The position numbers and the translations under genes were made by a program. A DNA stretch of 20,067 nt from CAZMXS01 sp964570325 (GTDB lineage: Bacteria; Verrucomicrobiota; Kiritimatiellia; CAIQIC01; CAZMXS01), in contig CAZMXS010000081.1 in the NCBI GenBank assembly GCA_964570325.1, positions 1 through 20,067 on the forward strand. Direction: 5' to 3'. This document shows, one piece after another, positions 14,523 through 20,067 of the stretch; the stretch's first letter is position 1; each line of letters starts with the position of its first letter. The notes beneath the pieces are model-generated. The model was given only the letters and a program-made list of their open reading frames with translations. It was not told the DNA's origin and searched no databases.

Positions 14523-16100
14523 TCACAAGCCCGCGTAGAATGCGATGTGGGCGCCAATTTCCTTGGCCACAGACCGCACCACCTCGTCCGGCACCACCTT
14601 GTTAACCTTCAGAATGGCCAGGGATTGGCTCCCTTTTGAATCGTGCGGGTTGCGCACGTCATCAATATTGATCCCGGCCTTGGCCAGCGCGCCGGCGATC
14701 AAGCCCAACACCCCGGGGCGATCGTCAAATGTGAAGATGACCGTATGGCCGGTGGGCTCAAAGTAGAGCTTCTCGAAATCATTGATGCGCGAGATCATCA
14801 GGTTGCCTTCGGCGACCGTGCCGCGGATGCTCGCGCGGCGCAGGTTGTCGGCATCCACGCTGCCGGTCAGGTCCACGGTGATCGAACTCTCGAAACCTTT
14901 GCGCTCATCGGTCGCGCGGTCGTTGTAGTCAATCCCCATATCCTTCAGAAAGGCCCGCGCCGCCTTGTAGTCCATGGAACGATCGAAGTCGTCGCTGATG
15001 GCGGCGACCACCGGCGCGAGCAGCCAGTTGGCGAACGGCTTGAGCGACCCGTAGAAACTGGTCTCGATGAGTTTGAGCTTGGTGTCGCGCCCGACGGCAT
15101 GCCGGCAGAGCCGCGCCAGCGTGTAGGCCAGATTGCAATAAGCCTCGTCCAACCCAGCCGGAATGTCACGGTTGACGACGTAGCTGGTGACCCCTTTGTC
15201 GTCGTATTCAATCAGCTCCTGGGCGGCCAGGCGGGCAGCATTGGCGTTCGCCTCTTTCGTGCTGGCACCCAAATGCGGCACCATGATATCGGCGATATCG
15301 GCGACGCTCTTGGGGCCGGGCTCGTCTTTCGGATAAACGTCATTCAGGAAGCGCAGTTCCTTCTCGGCCTTTGCCTTGCGCAGGTCGTCCTCATTAACGA
15401 CACCCGCACGGGCGCAGTTGATCAGGGTGGCCCCTTTCTTCATCTTCGATAGAAGCGCATAGTTGATCAGTCCTTTGGTCTCGCTATTCTCGGGAATGTG
15501 CAGGGTGACATAGTCGGAACGCTCAAACAACGCCGGCAAATCCACCAGTTCCACGTTCATCTCCTGGGCCTTTTCGGCGGAGATGACCGGGTCATAGCCC
15601 AGCATGTGCATGCCGAAACCAGACAACCGTTTGGCCACAAGCTGCCCGATATAACCGAGCCCAATGATGCCGATCGTCTTGCCGCTGATCTCGCGGCCCA
15701 TGAACTTGGTTTTCTCCCACTGACCCGCGCGGCACGAGGCATCGGCCGCAATCAGATGCCGGGCATCGGCCAGCATCAGTGCCACGACCTCCTCCGCCAC
15801 CGCATTGGAATTGGCGCCCGGCGTGGTCATTACATCCACGCCCTTTTTGCGCGCGTATTTGACATCAATCGTATTGAATCCCGAACCGGCGCGAACGATG
15901 ACTTTCAAACCCGGCAGAGCGTCAATCACCTCGGCGGTCACTTTCTCACTGCGCACGATCATGGCGTAGGCATCCGGATGCTGGGCGGCCAATGTCGCCA
16001 ACTCCGTTTTTTCCTCCTGCACCACGGTGTAATTGCCATGCGCTTCCAGAAGATCGCGCGCCACGCGGTCCAATTTCGTCGGAATCAATACTTTCTTCAT
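14523..16100 (-). CDS. serA: D-3-phosphoglycerate dehydrogenase, long form (SerA)
   Basis: 525 residues from ATG 16100, with GAGGGGG six bases upstream. It oxidises 3-phosphoglycerate to 3-phosphohydroxypyruvate, the first step of serine synthesis. The length fits the long form with a substrate-binding core, an intervening domain and a C-terminal ACT domain. The NAD-binding loop is GLGYIG (147-152), with Asp170 ending the next strand, which favours NAD over NADP. Catalytic residues of the D-2-hydroxyacid dehydrogenase fold are in place: Arg231 in NCARAGVV, Glu260 in DEP, and His276 in VPHLGAST. The usual second Gly of the NxARGG motif is Ala here. Residues from about 450 (HTVIFTFDDRPGVLG ... 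INIDDVRNPH) form the ACT domain that normally binds serine. No other serine genes are adjacent. Serine is also a proposed carbon donor for the hydrogenase cofactor bridge, but that link is only thematic. Confidence 0.95.
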   Translation of the reverse strand: MKKVLIPTKLDRVARDLLEAHGNYTVVQEEKTELATLAAQHPDAYAMIVRSEKVTAEVIDALPGLKVIVRAGSGFNTIDVKYARKKGVDVMTTPGANSNAVAEEVVALMLADARHLIAADASCRAGQWEKTKFMGREISGKTIGIIGLGYIGQLVAKRLSGFGMHMLGYDPVISAEKAQEMNVELVDLPALFERSDYVTLHIPENSETKGLINYALLSKMKKGATLINCARAGVVNEDDLRKAKAEKELRFLNDVYPKDEPGPKSVADIADIMVPHLGASTKEANANAARLAAQELIEYDDKGVTSYVVNRDIPAGLDEAYCNLAYTLARLCRHAVGRDTKLKLIETSFYGSLKPFANWLLAPVVAAISDDFDRSMDYKAARAFLKDMGIDYNDRATDERKGFESSITVDLTGSVDADNLRRASIRGTVAEGNLMISRINDFEKLYFEPTGHTVIFTFDDRPGVLGLIAGALAKAGINIDDVRNPHDSKGSQSLAILKVNKVVPDEVVRSVAKEIGAHIAFYAGL

Positions 16101-16134
16101 CGGTTGCCCCCTCTTTTCAAAACCATGCCATCCT

Positions 16135-16154
16135 CGAAGGAATGCGAAGGAATG
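16135..16154 (+). repeat. Two tandem copies of CGAAGGAATG
   Basis: A 10-base unit repeated exactly head to tail at 16135-16144 and 16145-16154, in the serA upstream region on the plus strand. It may reflect slippage or be part of a larger repeat element with the hairpin that follows. Confidence 0.6.
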
Positions 16155-16175
16155 TAGCGGGGGCGAACCGGTGAT

Positions 16176-16205
16176 GCAAGCCTGCAACCCTACCTGCGGG
16201 CTTGC
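16176..16205. repeat. Hairpin in the serA / MBL divergent region
   Basis: GCAAGCCTGCA (16176-16186) pairs with TGCGGGCTTGC (16195-16205) over 11 positions with one G-T wobble and an 8-base loop. It lies between divergent genes, so it is not in the usual place for a terminator. It could be another REP-type unit or an operator. Confidence 0.5.
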
Positions 16206-16277
16206 GCGCGGATTGTTGGAACCCGCCATTCGGGGCAAACGGCGAGAAAAAAAGATAAGCTGATGGCTACAACGGGG

Positions 16278-16294
16278 AGGATGCCCGCGCTCCG
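16278..16294 (+). repeat. Second copy of the REP-like core (AGGATGCCCGCGCTCCG)
   Basis: It differs at one base of 17 from 13252-13268. Here the matching right arm of the hairpin is missing, so this is a partial unit. It lies in-frame upstream of the MBL-hydrolase ATG and would add spurious residues (GRMPALRD) if the far-upstream ATG at 16263 were chosen as the start. Confidence 0.6.
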
Positions 16295-16343
16295 TGACGC
16301 CCGGCGACTTGACGCCGCGATCTTTTTTGGCGACGTTGACGCT

Positions 16344-16973
16344 ATGCAAATCACGGCCATTCCAGTGGGTGTTTTTGAAGTCAACTGTTACATCGTGCGC
16401 CCAGCCAACGGCAACGCGGCGCTGGTTATAGATCCCGGCGCCGAGCCGGAAAAGGTGCGGGATTTCCTGCGCCGGCACCGCCTGACGCCGGCGGCCTGCC
16501 TGCTGACCCATGGACATGCGGACCATGCCGGCGGGCTGGCGGACGTCTGCGGCCCAAATGTTCCAGCTTATCTGCATGCCGCGGGCGAACGCTGGATTTT
16601 TTCCGACCTCAACCAGTATCCCCCATTCTATCCGCCACCCACTCGCCCAGCGCGCCTGCTCCACTACGCGGAAGGCGACGAACTGGATCTGGGCAACTGC
16701 CGGTTTCACGTGCTGGCCACGCCCGGCCACTCGCCCGACAGCGTCTGCCTTTATTTCCCAGACGCCGCCGCGCTGTTTTCAGGCGACACACTATTTGCCG
16801 GATCAGTCGGACGCACGGACCTGCCGGGGGGCGACCCGCGGGCATTGGCACAGTCGCTGCGCCGATTGCGGGATCTGCCGGACGAAACGCGCGTTTTCCC
16901 CGGCCACGGCCCGGCCAGCACGATCGGAGAAGAAAAACAGACCAATTTTTTTATGCGCAGCGCCAGCGCCTGA
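16344..16973 (+). CDS. MBL-fold metallo-hydrolase, glyoxalase II type
   Basis: 209 residues from the ATG at 16344; the ATG at 16263 is rejected because the added segment is repeat DNA. The metallo-beta-lactamase zinc ligands are all present: THGHADH (H56, H58, D60, H61), TPGHS (H129), SGD (D148) and FPGHG (H188). The order, the size and FAGSVGRTDLPGGD are those of short glyoxalase II-like hydrolases (YcbL/GloC type). These cleave thioesters such as S-lactoylglutathione, or a related acyl-thiol in organisms lacking glutathione. Cytoplasmic, with no signal peptide. No clear ribosome site precedes the ATG. It is divergent from serA and converges on ftsZ. Confidence 0.92.
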   Translation: MQITAIPVGVFEVNCYIVRPANGNAALVIDPGAEPEKVRDFLRRHRLTPAACLLTHGHADHAGGLADVCGPNVPAYLHAAGERWIFSDLNQYPPFYPPPTRPARLLHYAEGDELDLGNCRFHVLATPGHSPDSVCLYFPDAAALFSGDTLFAGSVGRTDLPGGDPRALAQSLRRLRDLPDETRVFPGHGPASTIGEEKQTNFFMRSASA

Positions 16974-16994
16974 TGTCGAGCCACGATCGGCCGT

Positions 16995-18236
16995 CTAGTC
17001 CATGCCTATCTTGATGCCGCGCCGGATGAAGGTCGGAATGTCCAGATCCTCGCCTTCATAGATGGTGGGATCAACGCCTTTGAAGCGTCCCTTGTCGCCC
17101 GCGCCGTCAAAAACCAGTTCCGGCTGAACTTCACGCGTCGGGCGGCGAATTTTGCGCGTGTCCTCAACCCCGGCCGCGGTATCCTTTTTGCCCGCATCCG
17201 TCCCGCCCGCGTGCGTATCGCGTGCGCGCGCCGCCGGTGCGCGCGCCGGCGTTGGCGCGGTCTCCGAGTCATCGGCCGCGAAAACCGTCACCGCAACCCG
17301 GTTCACCCAGTTCTCATCCACCAAGGCGCCCATGGCAAGCCGTGCATCGGCGCGCACCGACGCCTTGACGGATTTCATAATGCGTTGGATATCCAGCAGG
17401 GCCAGATCCGGCCCACCGGTCACGCTGACCAGCACGGCCGGCGAACGCTCCAGCGCCTGTCCACGGTCCAACAACGGGCTCTTGAGTAATTCCGCGGCGA
17501 CCTTGGAGGCGCGATCCGAACCGGAGGCTTCAGCATAGCCGAAGATGCAAGCCCCCCCGCCATGCTCCACCAGATTGCGCAGATCCGCAAAATCCAAGTT
17601 AATGATGCCGTTCTGGAACAGCAGTTTCCACAACGAACGCACACCCACGCCAAGCATCCGGTCGGCGGCCTCGAACGCGCCGGCCAGACTGGCTCGATCC
17701 GGCGTCAGCTCGAACAGGCGCTGATTGGGCAGACAAACCACCGCATCGGTGCCGGTCTTGAGCAAGCGCAGCCCCTCATCGGCCTGCGCCCGGCGGCGTT
17801 CCCCCTCATACTCAAATGGAAGCGTGGCAATGCAAATGGTCAGCGCGCCTTCCTGACGCGCGAGCCCGGCCAGGATCGGTGCGGCGCCGGTGCCGGTGCC
17901 GCCGCCCAGCGTGACCACGAGCACCACCAGATCGCGCGCAATGAAAAGGTTGCGCAACTTGTCGGCCGAGTCCTCGGCGGCTAATTTGCCCAGCGCCAAA
18001 TCCCCGCCGGCGCCGAAGCCTTGCGTGACGTTTCGGCCGATCTCCACTTTCCGGGACACTGGGCACGCGGCCAACGCCTGGGCATCCGTATTAATGGCCA
18101 CCAGTTCGGGACCATCCGCCCAACCCGCGCTCATCCGCGCCAAGGCATTGCATCCGCCTCCGCCCACCCCAATAACCACACAGCGGGAAAGCGGCGTTCG
18201 GCCCGGAGCAGCCAATGGGTCAGCCGGCGCGTTCAC
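16995..18236 (-). CDS. ftsZ: Cell division tubulin-like GTPase FtsZ
   Basis: 413 residues from a GTG at 18236. The start is fixed by GGAGGG at 18246-18241 and by the GTGA overlap with the ftsA stop; an upstream in-frame TTG at 18278 is not needed. FtsZ polymerises at mid-cell to organise division. The nucleotide-binding end has VIGVGGGGCNAL (21-32), AINTDAQAL (48-56) and the tubulin signature GGGTGTG (111-117). The T7 synergy loop is N213-L-D-F-A-D218. After residue 325 comes an Ala/Thr/Asp-rich disordered linker. The C-terminal peptide DIPTFIRRGIKI binds FtsA and other partners. The overall sequence is somewhat divergent, including the ERRRAQADEGLRLLKTG region, as in some PVC bacteria. Confidence 0.95.
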   Translation of the reverse strand: MNAPADPLAAPGRTPLSRCVVIGVGGGGCNALARMSAGWADGPELVAINTDAQALAACPVSRKVEIGRNVTQGFGAGGDLALGKLAAEDSADKLRNLFIARDLVVLVVTLGGGTGTGAAPILAGLARQEGALTICIATLPFEYEGERRRAQADEGLRLLKTGTDAVVCLPNQRLFELTPDRASLAGAFEAADRMLGVGVRSLWKLLFQNGIINLDFADLRNLVEHGGGACIFGYAEASGSDRASKVAAELLKSPLLDRGQALERSPAVLVSVTGGPDLALLDIQRIMKSVKASVRADARLAMGALVDENWVNRVAVTVFAADDSETAPTPARAPAARARDTHAGGTDAGKKDTAAGVEDTRKIRRPTREVQPELVFDGAGDKGRFKGVDPTIYEGEDLDIPTFIRRGIKIGMD

Positions 18237-19456
18237 GCGTCCCTCCGCGGCAGCAAATATCCCAGCAACGTCTTCCAAGCAGATGTTTTCTCCTGCCGCC
18301 CGGCCTTGATTCCGTAGCGGATCGCCCCAACGGTCGTCGCGTATTCAGGCCCCTCGGTCACCACCGCCAGGCCCGTGACGTTGCGCGGCCGGCCAATGCG
18401 GCAGGGCAACCCGAATACGCGCTCGGCCAGGCGCTCAATGTTGCGCATGTGCGCGCCGCCACCGGTCAGCACGATCCCGCCACCCAGCGCATGGCGCAGA
18501 TCGTGTTCATCCAACATCCGCTTGAGCAGGTTGAAAGTTTCCTCCATGCGCAACTGGATCACGGTATTAAGGTCGGCAACCCGAAACGTCCGCTCCGGTT
18601 GTCCCGTATCCGCCGCAAGGCCAATCCGCTGGGTCCGCGAAGCCAGGTCTGCGATGGCGCTACCGGAAACTTCCTTGAGGCGCTCCGCCTCCAGCAGCGG
18701 GACGCAAAAGGCGCGCGCGATATCGTTGGTCACGTGATCGCCGCCGACGGCCAGCACCCCGGCCAAGGCGATGGCATTGCCGGCGTAAACCACGTAATCC
18801 GTGGTGCCGGCGCCCAGATCAATCAGGGCTACTCCGCTCTCTTTTTCCTCGGGTGTAATGACTGCCAGCGCCGCGCAGAACCCGCTGAAAGCGGCGTCCT
18901 GCACATCAATCTTCAAGTCGGTGACCGCCTTCACCAGATTGCGCATCCGCGTGCGCGACCCGTGCAGGATCAACATATCCACCTTCAACTGCGCCCCGAC
19001 CATGCCTTCCGGATCCACCACACCCGCCTGGTCGTCTACATAGAATTTTTGACAAATGGTATGTAGCACATCCTGCTCGGTGGGGAGGTTGACGGCCCGG
19101 GCAGTTTCTCGGGCGTGCTCCATGTCGCGTTCGGTGATGCCATGACCAGGGTCCATGACCGGCACGGCGCCGCTGTTGATGAGGTTGCGGATATGCCCAC
19201 CGGTGAGGGCCAACAGGACGGTGCGAATATCCACCCGGCCATTCTCTTCCGCCGCCTGAAGCGCTGTCCGAACACAATTCTGCGCGTTGCCAAAATCAAT
19301 AATCTCGCCCTTGCGCACGCCGCACGACGCGCATTCCCCAAGGCCGGTGATCATCAAACTGCCGTCTTCCAAATGTTCGCCGACGATCGCGCGCACCTTG
19401 CTCGTGCCAATCTCCAAGGCCACCAGCGGCGGCTGGTCTATGAGCGACTTGATCAC
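18233..19456 (-). CDS. ftsA: Cell division actin-like protein FtsA
   Basis: 407 residues from a GTG at 19456, 16 bases after the ftsQ stop. FtsA is the actin-fold ATPase that tethers FtsZ to the membrane and signals to septal wall synthesis. Motifs seen: phosphate 1, ALEIGTSKVRAIVGE (13-27); FtsA-specific 1C region around 85-160 with ALTGGHIRNLINSGAV; phosphate 2, LIDLGAGTTD (211-220); and adenosine motif IVLTGGGAHMRNIE. The C-terminal SAWKTLLGYLLPRRDA (392-407) is the amphipathic membrane-targeting helix. Its ribosome site is weak. The stop overlaps the ftsZ start by four bases. Length is close to the usual 400-420. Confidence 0.95.
   Translation of the reverse strand: MIKSLIDQPPLVALEIGTSKVRAIVGEHLEDGSLMITGLGECASCGVRKGEIIDFGNAQNCVRTALQAAEENGRVDIRTVLLALTGGHIRNLINSGAVPVMDPGHGITERDMEHARETARAVNLPTEQDVLHTICQKFYVDDQAGVVDPEGMVGAQLKVDMLILHGSRTRMRNLVKAVTDLKIDVQDAAFSGFCAALAVITPEEKESGVALIDLGAGTTDYVVYAGNAIALAGVLAVGGDHVTNDIARAFCVPLLEAERLKEVSGSAIADLASRTQRIGLAADTGQPERTFRVADLNTVIQLRMEETFNLLKRMLDEHDLRHALGGGIVLTGGGAHMRNIERLAERVFGLPCRIGRPRNVTGLAVVTEGPEYATTVGAIRYGIKAGRQEKTSAWKTLLGYLLPRRDA
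18241..18246 (-). promoter_or_regulatory. Ribosome binding site that fixes the ftsZ start
   Basis: GGAGGG on the minus strand, four bases before the GTG at 18236 and within the ftsA coding region. It supports coupled translation of ftsZ after ftsA and excludes the longer TTG start. Confidence 0.75.
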
Positions 19457-19472
19457 GGGAAGACGGCTCTCA

Positions 19473-20067
19473 TCAGTTCTGATACTGCACCGGGAAATTG
19501 CGGTCCACCGTCATATCCACCGAGGCCACCACCATGCCGCGGCTTGCCGATGACTGCAGAATAGCCGCCAGGTAGCGCAGCTTCGTGTCGAGGTTTACCC
19601 GGGGCAACAGCACCTGCTCGCCGCGCGCCAGCCGGACATCGAGGTAATCAGGGTGACTGACATCAATGCTGCGGATTCGCACCAACTGGCTAAGTTGAAC
19701 CGAGTCGCATATTTCCAGCGCCTTGAGCGCGTCCGCCGCCGCCGCATCGCTCACCCGACCGCCGGGCCGCAACCCCGTGTCCTGCACCCCGGTGATCGTC
19801 GGCAGGTTCGGCGTCAGAAAACTCGGGCCCAGCACATAGCCCTCGCGATCCACGGCCAGCGGGTACCCCGCCCCCGTCAACCCCAGCCGCGCAATGGGAA
19901 CCCGTTCGACGATCCGTACTTGCAGCGTGTCCGGCAACTTGCGATTGACAACGACCGAGGCCACAACGGGCACCGCCAGCAGGTCTCGGCGAACCTGGGC
20001 CAGATCCACGGCAAACAGATTCTGCCCCTCCGCAAGCCCTGCATACTCGCGAATATGCCAGGGTTGT
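19473..20067 (-). CDS. ftsQ: Cell division protein FtsQ (C-terminal part; N terminus outside window)
   Basis: The frame runs off the right edge, so this is the last 197 or so residues. The GTG at 20009 is internal: upstream in the same frame lies REYAGLAEGQNLFAVDLAQV, the typical POTRA segment of FtsQ. It is followed by VVNRKLPDTLQVRIVERVPIARL, the beta-strand pair characteristic of POTRA, and then the beta domain (PLAVDREGYVLGP, LPTITG). FtsQ is a bitopic membrane protein of the FtsQLB complex that activates septal peptidoglycan synthesis. The short cytoplasmic tail and membrane segment must lie beyond the window. It is the first visible gene of a ftsQ-ftsA-ftsZ run, the conserved 3' end of the division and cell-wall cluster. 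Confidence 0.92.
   Translation of the reverse strand, partial: QPWHIREYAGLAEGQNLFAVDLAQVRRDLLAVPVVASVVVNRKLPDTLQVRIVERVPIARLGLTGAGYPLAVDREGYVLGPSFLTPNLPTITGVQDTGLRPGGRVSDAAAADALKALEICDSVQLSQLVRIRSIDVSHPDYLDVRLARGEQVLLPRVNLDTKLRYLAAILQSSASRGMVVASVDMTVDRNFPVQYQN

Noticed and set aside
16263..16343. N-terminal extension of the MBL hydrolase from an upstream ATG
   Set aside because: The added residues come from the REP-like repeat; family members begin at the MQITAIPVG position.
1..20067. CRISPR array, insertion sequence, prophage or defence island
   Set aside because: No regularly spaced repeats, transposase, integrase or phage genes were seen; the gene content is mostly housekeeping.

Overview
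The window is a high-GC bacterial chromosome segment with housekeeping genes on both strands. It has lipoprotein and Sec signal peptides, a CsgG-like secreted protein, a complete [FeFe]-hydrogenase maturation pair (HydG, HydF) and a ferredoxin-like protein. This points to a Gram-negative anaerobe. A PVC-group lineage (Verrucomicrobiota, Kiritimatiellota or Lentisphaerota) is my best guess. It rests on the style of the FtsQAZ proteins, the short basic bS22/COX24-type protein and REP-like repeats with an AGGAYGCCCGCGCTCC core. The taxonomic call is inference.

Region by region: 1-858 (+) carries the C-terminal part of an iron-sulfur protein, translationally coupled (ATGA) to a small cupin. 906-3248 (+) carries a VanZ-like membrane protein fused to a large unrecognised domain, then a metallophosphoesterase lipoprotein. 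3285-7375 (-) is a tight hydG / aspartase-fumarase-type lyase / hydF operon driven by a convincing sigma70-type promoter. Divergent from it at 7491-8372 (+) is a secreted coiled-coil protein with a beta-rich carbohydrate-binding-like domain. 8395-9219 (-) is a SAM methyltransferase. 9431-9855 (-) holds tRNA-Ile2(CAU) and tRNA-Ala(GGC), with a strong promoter back to back with that of hisG (9973-10845, +). After hisG come a 29-residue ribosomal-type basic protein and a 731-residue TPR lipoprotein. 13316-16100 (-) holds a CsgG-like secreted protein and a long-form phosphoglycerate dehydrogenase (serA). 16344-16973 (+) is an MBL-fold hydrolase of the glyoxalase II type. 16995 to the right edge (-) is the divisome cluster ftsQ-ftsA-ftsZ, with ftsQ running off the window.

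Functionally, HydG makes the CO- and cyanide-bearing iron synthon, and HydF is the scaffold GTPase on which the H-cluster precursor is built. The lyase between them is plausibly an ammonia source or a modified-substrate lyase for the pathway. HydE and the hydrogenase itself are not in this window. I found no CRISPR array, insertion sequence, integrase, phage gene or defence system. The points most worth a second look are the lyase in the hyd operon with an altered active-site position, the VanZ fusion, two candidate leaderless transcripts, the tiny ribosomal-type gene and the dispersed hairpin repeats.
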